This document shows positions 9,201 to 16,499 of a DNA stretch of 64,000 nt, one piece after another (position 1 is the stretch's first letter; every line of letters begins with the position of its first letter). Source of the DNA: a virus; IMG/VR virus record IMGVR_UViG_3300027782_000060, positions 1 to 64,000 of that record; one strand, written 5' to 3'. The position numbers and the translations under genes are program-made. The notes beneath the pieces are model-generated. The model saw nothing but the letters and a program-made list of their open reading frames with translations. It did not search any database and was not told the origin of the DNA.

Positions 9201-12200
9201 TAATTCAATCAGTCTCCAGTCTCGTTGAACTGGGTATTCTTTTTGAAATATTGGATTTGGTTTTGAATGAAGCATTATGATTCCATCAGAAGATACGCTG
9301 ACTGCAATTGAATCAATAATGTCATTGACCGAATCTTTCACCGCTGGATGAAATGGGGCTTTTCTTATTTTACGGTCGTCAAGTTTGTCAATTGCTGTTT
9401 CTAATTCCTCAAAGCCGCGCATGCTTTCGGCATCGTCAATCTCTAATGCATTTAGTACTTCTTGGAGTGTTTTCCCATGCAGTGAAATCAAATCACGACG
9501 AGAAAGCATCCCGGATGGCAATTTATCTTTTGAAACATATTTCTGTGCGGCCTGCTCAAATAGAGCAATAGCAGCGTCCTGTGCTTCGTACACATTGGGA
9601 GAATTGAACTGATTGGGTACTTCAAAACTTGCTATTGGTGTTCTGACCCCAAAAATTTGATATTCCTGAGACGGAAACCCTTCCACTACTTCTGTCTTGG
9701 GGACTCTTACGAGATATGTTTTACTTGTTGGGAAGTCGTTGCGTACATATCCAGTACTAGGTCCTTGTGATACATGGCTGTAACTGAGATGTTCTTTTCC
9801 TGCTTTTGCTAGCGGATAAGCATATTCATACCGAGCCATTACTATTTTCCCATTATCAATATAGCGACGCGCCAAATCTCTTAAATATTCAGGATTAATG
9901 CGTTCATCATCTTGGCCTTCTATGTAGGTGCCATAGTCCCTATGACCAATATCCCTACCTGGAACTCTTGTGTTTTGAGCCAACTTTGGCCCATCCCAAA
10001 CTCCAGTTTCATCATATTCTTTCAACGCAAGTTGATAAGCGTTCAAATCCTGCTCCGCCTCCTCGTAGCGGTTGATGATACTGTTTCGGGTTATGGCATT
10101 GAGCCTCTGAGTATCCATGCCTTGACGTGCATAAGTCCCATCGCCGCCCTTGGGCAGCGTGAATGATGGGTCAAGAACGCCACCGTCAAGTACTGGTACG
10201 CCAGTATGAACCAACCACGTCGCATCGGGGTCGTCTTTAGTTAACGACCATGCCCTGTCCTCCATCGAGCCACGTGATTCTCTTATTTGCTTACCACGTT
10301 CGGCGAGGGCTGCAAAATTTGGTAGGTCAACGATTGATATTGCATTTATATGTGCAATATCTCCATCGTTTTCCATTCTGTCCAAATTGGCAATTCGGTC
10401 GTTTACGTGTTCGAGTTGTTTTTCAATTTGAGATAGATAGCCATTAAATATGGAACCCAAAGCGTCCTTGTCGCCCATCCCGCTTGATTCTTCTGCTGAG
10501 ATATTTCGGGTTATGCCTTTTTTTGGATATTGCGTTCGTGGCAATGCGACGCCATTTGTTTCCCCATTCCATATGCCTGTTTTTTGCCATTCATCAATAG
10601 TTTTTGATAAAACGGATTTTTCGTCTTGCAATACTTTCTGCAACTTTTCCAAGTCTGTCCGCCCAAAAGTATTTCGTAATTCTGAACCCGCTTCACCAAA
10701 TGAATCATGAGCAGTTACATCCAGCCATTCAGAAACTATTTTAGAACGCATGCCGACCATATCGCGACCAGGAGAAATTAGACCAGGGACATCACTTGAT
10801 GGGGATACTATATTTTTTACAATGTCACCCATTTCCTCAGCAACAGGAAGGGTTCCATCAGAATCAATTGCATCAGAATTCACATCATTCATTCCATTTT
10901 CATCGCGAAATGTCGGTGAGTTATTGAGGATGTAATTTACGGCTTTTTGCGCATCCGAGATAGCATTCTTGACAGTATCTGGGTCATCTTTTATTTTTCT
11001 CTTCCAACCCTTGATGTATTCAGAGTGGTTTTGCTGCGGTTCTGCTTCCATACCAAGCACGCCCATAAGAAAGGCTGAACCAAATTCAGCCACTAACTCT
11101 TCGTACGCGTAGTCCTGATTACCAAACTCATTCATATCAAGCCTATTGAGTCGCTGACTATGCCCGGTCCAGTGAACAAGTTCATGCATCGCCGTCTGGT
11201 AATAGCCAAGCGGCTCAGTGAATGTGGAGAATGGGGGCAGACTTATGGAGTCATCTGTTGGATTGTAAAAAGCACGCAGACCAAATCCGCCATTTCTAGT
11301 TGGCATATTCGTTGACTCACGAATCGTGGCCCCAAGTTCTTCAATTATGGAGTCCATGCGCTGAACTCGTTGTTCATCGCTAAGAACCGGTAGCGCATAC
11401 TTTTCTGGGTCGACGCCAGACACTTGGTCAATATTAAAAACATTGTGGAGTCGCGGTCTCATGTACCTACGTGTTTCTATTGTCCCGTTTGGACCAATAA
11501 TCTCTTTCTCCATTGATGACCAATGGACAATAATTGTCCCACGTTCGCCCTTTTGAACTTGACCACCAAGTTCTTGCCACATCTTGTATGTGCCCCACAT
11601 TGGGTGCGTATGGTTAGAATCTGTTTGCGTTATTCCAAGATTAAATATATTGGAACCACGATAGGCCTGTTTGGTCTTCGCATTTCGGGGAAGCAGAGCC
11701 CCTAGGTTCCATGGCCTAACCCATTTGTCCCCGTCTGCTTCATCCAGCGAGGCAAGTATTGCGTCTGACAATTTTGAATACATTTCTTCAATTTTGTCTT
11801 CTGCTTTTTTGCTGTCATTTGTTGCCTTGGCTGACCGCATACCGACGGTATCGCCCGCAACAATTCCACTAAATTGCTTGAGCATCTTTACGGCTCGCGG
11901 GTTCAAATCATTTCTGTTGTCTTTGATTGTGTTATTGGAAACCTGTTCCCGCACTGTAGCAATATGGGCTCGATTTGATTTAACACGATTTGCTTTTTTT
12001 GGAATTGTTAATTTTGTACCAAAAACATTGTCTTTATCTGCAAACAATATTGCGTTAATAGAAGAAAGAAGAGTTTGTTTTTGTTTTGCCTCAGATATTT
12101 CAGAGTCAAACTTATTTAAAGAATCAAGTAATATTTGTTGCTCTCTGTGTATCTGCGATGCATCTGCCAATAACTTATTCGGAGGCATATCCTTAAACGC

Positions 12201-15200
12201 TGATGGATTTTTCTCTCTGGTCGAATTGACTTCTTTTACCCATCCTGCAATATCGTTAGATTCAATAAATTTGACTGGGTTAATTAAAGAACCGTCGCTC
12301 AATTTACTGTTTTTCATCGAGAGCAATTGCGATGTTGTTGAATTAAATCTTTCAAGAGTGAGTCGTCGGTCATCCTCCATTGTCATCAGTTCTGTGTTAA
12401 TACCAGAAAGATGAGAATGTATGGCATCAATATTGTTGAGCGCACTAATTTTTGTGGCTTTGTCCTTAGAGGAGTTGACATCTATAAGTGCATCATTGAA
12501 TGCCCCATGTATTTCTCCTGCGCCCATAAGGTGGAGCGAGTTGAGTCTTTCTTCTTCCTTAAGTCCTTCAGAACGAAGACTGCGCGGTATTGTAGAGTTC
12601 ATGTATCCAACGTTTACGTCGCCCCATTCAGTATTCTCATTGGCGACTAATCGGGTCAGGTCAGTGTTCCCTAAGTAGGCACCATCAAGCATGGAGCCCT
12701 CTAGGTCAATAGTCGCATATCCGTTTTCGTCAGAGAAAGTTAAATTTGATAGATTTGCACCACGAAGGTCTGTATTTTTTAGAGACAAATTCCCAACGAT
12801 GATACTATTTGAGAAATTTGAACCAGCCAGATAAGAGCCATCAATGGATGAATTGGCAAAAAATGAATGAGAGAAGTCTCCGTTCGTCATGTCTATGTCT
12901 CTAGCGGATAGGTTTATAAAAGTTCCATTAGACATCACGCCATTTGTTATGTCGCAATTCTCGATGTCAACGTTATTAAATTCAGGAAATGAGATGTAGA
13001 GGTTTGATACATCCATATTTTCCAACTTGTGGTCGCTTAGTAAAGTGCGGCCATTATCTCGTTTGAGTAGACCGTTCAATAAACGAGCATCTTCTTTTGC
13101 CGATATATCCGGCAAGAAATTTGAATTTTCAAGAATATTATTTACTGAATTTAGCGATATTGAATTTCTTCGAACGCCCCTGCTGGAACTCATTCCGCCA
13201 GATTCTGGCATTCTCTCTTCAAAGTATTGTTTTGCCCATTCGGCATTACTCAATGAACCAGCGCCATACTTCTTGTCCCCAAAAAACTTATCCCAAACTT
13301 TTTGGTCATGAATAATGAATGTCCCATCCTGGCGGCGTTCTGCAGCAATTTTCGGAGTGCGCCCAGTATTATCCCAAAGATAAAATTCGTCATAAAGACC
13401 AGACGTTATTTGTCTGGAAATAGTTCCTCGTGAACGCAACTCATCCGATATGTGACTACCATATCCATTACCAAGAATTGCTCCGCCATTCTCCGCACGC
13501 TTGCTAATATTTGCATCCGCTTCCTTGGATGGGACGTAGACAAAATGGCCAACAGTTCTGTATCCAGCATCACGCATCATTGCAAGATGTTCTGTTCGTT
13601 TGCCTATTCCTTGAACGACAACATCTCCATGCGATTCTGCCGCTTCGGCCATAAATAGGTCGGTCAAGCGTCGTGAGCGTGGGTGCAAGGCTTGAGCGCC
13701 ACGCCCACCACCCCACCCGTCCATGTGTGTTTTTATCTCATCTGGGTCAATATGAAAAGCGTTGTTACTATTTGGTACACCAAGAACCCCAGTAGTGACT
13801 AGTGTAGATTTACCCGAACCAGGGATGCCCCCAACGTGATGATATGTGGGTTGCTGTTTGCCAAGTTTGCTTTTATCTACCCTGTCGAAAATTATTGCTC
13901 GTGCGCGTTGTTCGTCTTTGCCTAGTAGGCCCGTGGACGAGCGCATGCCCATGCGACGATTTTCGTTAAGTGATTCAGAGCCTGTTCGCAACAGCATCTC
14001 TAATGGAGCATCGTCAATATATCCAGGATTTTGATTTAGCCAATCAACATATTCTTTCGAGTCTAAATTATCTGATGATGGGAAAATCGAATTTCCAAAT
14101 CTTTGCGATGAAGCCATACCCCCAGAGAATGGGTCGTCATCAAAAGAAGAGAAGCCATTCCCACCGAGCATTGATTCCAATTCCCACATATCTAAACCAA
14201 GAACCGCTGCCATATTTTGCTTTGAGAGATTGTCCACTCTGTTGCGATTGTTTGCATCGCCATCAGTCGCATGGGCGAATGCTTCGGCAAACCATTCAAT
14301 GCGAGCAGTTTCCGCATAGTTGCTTATTCTTAATGCCGATTCATGCTCGTCATCAGTTCCCCATGCGGCCTCGTGATAAGAAGTTCTGAATGTTGCTTCT
14401 CCTCTGTCTTCAATTTCTTGCAGACCTTGAAACATTTCAGCAAATTGTGCAATGTAATGTTCTTTTGCTTTATCGTTTGTTTTGGCGGCCATTGTTTCCC
14501 ATGCATGGGCCAATTCGTGTCGCATGTTCATGACATTGTCAGTGTCACGATGTCCGCCGTTTGCATAGAATGAAGAACTTGGGAAGGTTGCCGCATTAAA
14601 ACCTATGAAGCCCTGAGGCGCCCACCCAGCCATTGTTGACATCCATGAGGTCGGACCAAAGTTTGCAGTTTCAGTGTTGGGTTGATGGTTTGTCACAACC
14701 ATGACCGGAAGACCATATCTCCGAATAAAATTCGCTACCGCAGGATTTGTGTCGATTTGGTCTTTTAATGACCGAGCAAGTTGTTGACCAGCATCGTAAT
14801 CAATTTCTGCGTCCTCAATGCGTCGTGAAAGATTTTTTGGTGACCCAACCAAGTAGGGGCTTTTTTCTAGAGCAGTACGAAGCGTGCCAGGGCTAGATAT
14901 GACGTTGTCATCAACCAGCCACTTCAGTTGCTCGTTACTGTTATTCTCATATTTTCCAGAAACGTTACGCATTGGCCAAGTTCTTGCCCTGACTGTACCT
15001 TTAGCCGCTCTGACAAACTTCTTGGGTATTGAAACTCCAGCATCAACTGGAGGAAGAACTCCTGGAGTAAGTACGGTATTTTCTGCCCACTCTCTTGTTC
15101 GTCGACTACTAGATAATCCAGATGAGCCAACTCCAAGATTGCTAACTAAATTTTGAACATCACGTTCAGTAATCGCGCCAGCCATAGGGTCACTGCTGAG

Positions 15201-16115
15201 ACGCCTATTCTTTTCGTTTTGCTCAGCGGTTCCTTCCATAAGTTTAGAAACACGCCCTGCAAGACTTTCAGGAATAGTGAATCTTGGAATAATAGGTCTT
15301 TCGAGCGGCTTCCCTTCAAAAACAATTCCGTCTTTGTCGGCGTCAATTGCTCCTGTGACGTCGATAAACACCATACCGGGAGGGGCGGACCGTAGGCCTC
15401 TTCCTAATTTTGGCCCAAGTCCTTTAAATTCCATCTCAGCAACCTGTGCGCCATTAACTTGCGCTGCTAGAACTTTCTTGTGTGTTTCTAGGTGGAGTTC
15501 AGAAAATAGCGATTTACTTCGCTCGCGTTTGGGCTTTGGTTTTAACTTCTTGAAAGCCTCAGTGATTGTTCGTTCTGCTGCTTGGCGCATATGGCGACGC
15601 CCAAGGGATGTGGTTCCGGCAAGGCGGGCATAGTCGCTCATGTTGGTACATGGCATCCAGACAGTCTTGCCACCACGAGAAATTCTTCGACTAACACCGA
15701 TACATCCCAATTGACGAGACCTATTACGCGCCACTTCTACATCGCTAAATACATCTGGGTCATTATCGTTGGGCGCCCACCCGAGGGACTTTGTGCCCAT
15801 TCCTCCACCAATAAGCGCAGACGGCGCTCCGGCGACAATGCCACCACCCTGGATATTGTCAATTGCAGATATTGGTCGTTGTCCTAGAGTTTCCCACTGT
15901 TTTTTAATCTTATTAGAACCACGAGCATCTCGTTGTGGGGGAGTCCCTATTACGGACGATGACTGAATGCGCTTTTTTGCACTGACGTAGTCGTCATGAT
16001 TACTACATGGATGCCATGCTCCGTCGTCCATTTGATGAGCACCAGAGCAACCAAGTTTTTGTGCTTGACGCAATGCCCTCATCTTGGACATAGTTTTCGA
16101 TGATAGAGCAGCCAT
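6300..16115 (-). CDS. Giant polyvalent polyprotein, 3,271 aa: zincin, zeta kinase, pentapeptide, ArdC, ADP-ribosyltransferase-like, zincin, Cys/His domains
   Basis: The ATG at 16113-16115 has AGGTGG 7 bases upstream. Two Cys-motif repeats (LGCSGAHQ; LGCIGV) come first, then the shared DADKDGIVFEG module near residue 260. Domains in order: zincin (HELAHAWE, ~532); zeta-toxin-like P-loop kinase (GIPGSGKST, ~765); pentapeptide repeats (~1030-1140) with a helical region; ArdC anti-restriction (ssDNA-binding WVRPWN start, HELVHWTGH ~1643); an unassigned region; a HDAFGHFAMGRG domain (~2445); an ADP-ribosyltransferase-like domain (ITIYRAVPK, ~2655); zincin (RHEWGH, ~2950); and a C-terminal Cys/His domain (GDCYSAA, GHAWVEV). 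G-M-x-S motifs lie near 14117, 13945, 13192, 11845, 10750, 9508, 8497, 7943 and 6799, nearly always between domains. I infer processing into about ten pieces. Confidence 0.92.
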   Translation of the reverse strand: MAALSSKTMSKMRALRQAQKLGCSGAHQMDDGAWHPCSNHDDYVSAKKRIQSSSVIGTPPQRDARGSNKIKKQWETLGQRPISAIDNIQGGGIVAGAPSALIGGGMGTKSLGWAPNDNDPDVFSDVEVARNRSRQLGCIGVSRRISRGGKTVWMPCTNMSDYARLAGTTSLGRRHMRQAAERTITEAFKKLKPKPKRERSKSLFSELHLETHKKVLAAQVNGAQVAEMEFKGLGPKLGRGLRSAPPGMVFIDVTGAIDADKDGIVFEGKPLERPIIPRFTIPESLAGRVSKLMEGTAEQNEKNRRLSSDPMAGAITERDVQNLVSNLGVGSSGLSSSRRTREWAENTVLTPGVLPPVDAGVSIPKKFVRAAKGTVRARTWPMRNVSGKYENNSNEQLKWLVDDNVISSPGTLRTALEKSPYLVGSPKNLSRRIEDAEIDYDAGQQLARSLKDQIDTNPAVANFIRRYGLPVMVVTNHQPNTETANFGPTSWMSTMAGWAPQGFIGFNAATFPSSSFYANGGHRDTDNVMNMRHELAHAWETMAAKTNDKAKEHYIAQFAEMFQGLQEIEDRGEATFRTSYHEAAWGTDDEHESALRISNYAETARIEWFAEAFAHATDGDANNRNRVDNLSKQNMAAVLGLDMWELESMLGGNGFSSFDDDPFSGGMASSQRFGNSIFPSSDNLDSKEYVDWLNQNPGYIDDAPLEMLLRTGSESLNENRRMGMRSSTGLLGKDEQRARAIIFDRVDKSKLGKQQPTYHHVGGIPGSGKSTLVTTGVLGVPNSNNAFHIDPDEIKTHMDGWGGGRGAQALHPRSRRLTDLFMAEAAESHGDVVVQGIGKRTEHLAMMRDAGYRTVGHFVYVPSKEADANISKRAENGGAILGNGYGSHISDELRSRGTISRQITSGLYDEFYLWDNTGRTPKIAAERRQDGTFIIHDQKVWDKFFGDKKYGAGSLSNAEWAKQYFEERMPESGGMSSSRGVRRNSISLNSVNNILENSNFLPDISAKEDARLLNGLLKRDNGRTLLSDHKLENMDVSNLYISFPEFNNVDIENCDITNGVMSNGTFINLSARDIDMTNGDFSHSFFANSSIDGSYLAGSNFSNSIIVGNLSLKNTDLRGANLSNLTFSDENGYATIDLEGSMLDGAYLGNTDLTRLVANENTEWGDVNVGYMNSTIPRSLRSEGLKEEERLNSLHLMGAGEIHGAFNDALIDVNSSKDKATKISALNNIDAIHSHLSGINTELMTMEDDRRLTLERFNSTTSQLLSMKNSKLSDGSLINPVKFIESNDIAGWVKEVNSTREKNPSAFKDMPPNKLLADASQIHREQQILLDSLNKFDSEISEAKQKQTLLSSINAILFADKDNVFGTKLTIPKKANRVKSNRAHIATVREQVSNNTIKDNRNDLNPRAVKMLKQFSGIVAGDTVGMRSAKATNDSKKAEDKIEEMYSKLSDAILASLDEADGDKWVRPWNLGALLPRNAKTKQAYRGSNIFNLGITQTDSNHTHPMWGTYKMWQELGGQVQKGERGTIIVHWSSMEKEIIGPNGTIETRRYMRPRLHNVFNIDQVSGVDPEKYALPVLSDEQRVQRMDSIIEELGATIRESTNMPTRNGGFGLRAFYNPTDDSISLPPFSTFTEPLGYYQTAMHELVHWTGHSQRLNRLDMNEFGNQDYAYEELVAEFGSAFLMGVLGMEAEPQQNHSEYIKGWKRKIKDDPDTVKNAISDAQKAVNYILNNSPTFRDENGMNDVNSDAIDSDGTLPVAEEMGDIVKNIVSPSSDVPGLISPGRDMVGMRSKIVSEWLDVTAHDSFGEAGSELRNTFGRTDLEKLQKVLQDEKSVLSKTIDEWQKTGIWNGETNGVALPRTQYPKKGITRNISAEESSGMGDKDALGSIFNGYLSQIEKQLEHVNDRIANLDRMENDGDIAHINAISIVDLPNFAALAERGKQIRESRGSMEDRAWSLTKDDPDATWLVHTGVPVLDGGVLDPSFTLPKGGDGTYARQGMDTQRLNAITRNSIINRYEEAEQDLNAYQLALKEYDETGVWDGPKLAQNTRVPGRDIGHRDYGTYIEGQDDERINPEYLRDLARRYIDNGKIVMARYEYAYPLAKAGKEHLSYSHVSQGPSTGYVRNDFPTSKTYLVRVPKTEVVEGFPSQEYQIFGVRTPIASFEVPNQFNSPNVYEAQDAAIALFEQAAQKYVSKDKLPSGMLSRRDLISLHGKTLQEVLNALEIDDAESMRGFEELETAIDKLDDRKIRKAPFHPAVKDSVNDIIDSIAVSVSSDGIIMLHSKPNPIFQKEYPVQRDWRLIELTKPENVEAALKKALENQFTTKEDGEWINYYSPAGELVARKRYTGETGNPESIEGMYNVAEWEILDEKYADILGGDGGELSRFEDFLRNLLKKLSKGSRVSPVKAIERIPINNLFVGSFLASLINPEAGDMGGRDGLHDAFGHFAMGRGVDRHGEWANALAIMSLVDHPDFDATPAERNAVKQAWFGEYGLYFITNFNEDVTMEPSELWGAIANYVGNFDDILKILDDSPRSSSGMSSRSMPIGRVSDLMLREISDQEILHNKKRALIIRAQNNPGVLSSSEDYRMSHTAPLRDAGAPLSDLTGNGIYPEDVYTDDGYRMYSHGQMLLNSKMFKLIKDMRGKPEKEITIYRAVPKNVGDDINAGDWVSPLREYAQYHGESNLDGDYKIVSKKVKAGEIFTEGNSWLEWGYSPSDDSRTGMSSVMTPTRPTIPPPPGAPTGQAIQKPEITPSTRPTLSLTQEAVEAIEDFRNAIKVDSNDPYTLNGSSFVGQLDGIFAQTFLSDLPEGHNILIRDVPITSKTKAIPYAVATKINGALVVKQITQETYDYLYRVRKLDKRLHQQNNISSLEQMNLKAIEYEIANIAELSKKYKMKVPQLLLIDAANENDKFSQEKYGNPNFVSAATMSANGVMTVYNGALPSVHTLRHEWGHSFDRVAERISEDAGGIFGIIKQWHHEKISDGVAWRNASDGDKRTSQEWKNEFLGKGWTIKFVSRRFTAGTDGVTPYAQTAYDAGEYTLIEDFAESVALFLIDREKGYIGKKFNENGMERGNVRFATLYPKRAEILTALFDQSDDWMRSPQGMSSKTKNFDSRFEKKYGQVNPDGDGDCYSAAFELAQKLTNRFSKEEGTEVKVVHGIPLGTGGEAAGIRYGHAWVEVDRTAGEILRLNEKLRVAKTESEKARIESNIRQVRLMGEATVYDYSNGGKHEIPKFLYYAMGNIDESETRRYSVDESRKYALDTKHYGPWK
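7940..8500 (-). other. ADP-ribosyltransferase-like domain inside the 3,271-aa protein
   Basis: The segment contains ITIYRAVPKNVGDDINAGDW followed by SPLREYAQYHGES and a closing WLEWGYSP, the pattern of phage polyvalent ADP-ribosyltransferase-like domains. The Arg of IYRAVP is the likely NAD-binding residue. It is bracketed by GMSSR (about 8497) and GMSSV (about 7943), giving a fragment of about 185 residues. Activity cannot be judged from sequence alone. Confidence 0.65.
10950..11850 (-). other. ArdC-type anti-restriction domain inside the 3,271-aa protein
   Basis: This segment starts with the ArdC N-terminal pattern (DKWVRPWN, AYRGSNIFNLG, WGTYKMWQELGGQV, KGERGTIIVHW) and ends with a zincin-type metal site (HELVHWTGH) and YEELVAEFGSAFL. 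ArdC proteins protect incoming DNA from restriction and are known from conjugative plasmids and phage polyvalent proteins. It is bracketed by GMRSA (about 11845) and GMRSK (about 10750), so one cut at each motif would free an intact ArdC of roughly 365 residues. Confidence 0.92.
13190..13945 (-). other. Zeta-toxin-like P-loop kinase domain inside the 3,271-aa protein
   Basis: A Walker A loop (GIPGSGKST) is followed by AFHIDPDEIK and a long helical stretch ending with VVVQGIGKRTEHL and VYVPSKEADAN, the arrangement of zeta-toxin/UDP-N-acetylglucosamine kinase-like proteins. It lies between GMRSS (about 13945) and GMSSS (about 13192), a fragment of about 250 residues. In toxin-antitoxin systems this fold blocks cell-wall synthesis; its action here after delivery is inference. 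Confidence 0.82.
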
Positions 16116-16141
16116 TTTCAATCCACCTAAAGCAGTGATAT

Positions 16142-16480
16142 TCAGGACAAGAACAAATAAGTTTTGATTTCTTCTGGGGTCTTACCCTCCAAGGCCAACG
16201 CCAACTTTTTCGCCTCTTCCGTGTCTCCGCTACTTCTAGCATTCCATAATGACGCTTCCTCTAGTTCGGTAGCGTACTTTTCCATTAGCGTGTCATGTAC
16301 TGAATTCCATTCGGAATCACTAGCACTAGATTGAACAAGACTTTCAATTGCTAGAACTGATTCATTCTGAAACTGCTTTCTCATATCTTGGTCAATTGAA
16401 AATGGAGGGAATGTCATAAGCAAACCTATGAGGTTATGTGCTAGATGAAATTCTTCTCGTGGGTCTACTTTTTGTGCCAT
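16142..16480 (-). CDS. Small hypothetical protein, 112 aa
   Basis: A helical, mildly acidic protein (MAQKVDPREEFHLAHNLIG at the start; EEAKKLALALEGKTPEEIK near the end). AAGGAAAATAAAATG gives a good start context, nearly the same as that of the 235-aa gene at 828. It sits between two polyvalent proteins in the leftward operon, 19 bases after the 1,753-aa gene and 26 bases before the 3,271-aa gene. No family is recognised; it may be a partner or loading factor for its neighbours, which is conjecture. Confidence 0.75.
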   Translation of the reverse strand: MAQKVDPREEFHLAHNLIGLLMTFPPFSIDQDMRKQFQNESVLAIESLVQSSASDSEWNSVHDTLMEKYATELEEASLWNARSSGDTEEAKKLALALEGKTPEEIKTYLFLS

Positions 16481-16499
16481 TTTATTTTCCTTGTCCTAG

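Noticed and set aside
11671-12414. Long plus-strand reading frame (247 codons) opposite the 3,271-aa gene
   Set aside because: It is antisense to a well-supported coding region, has no ribosome site and has a composition typical of a shadow frame (Ser/Leu-rich). Similar antisense frames over the other giant genes were left out for the same reason.
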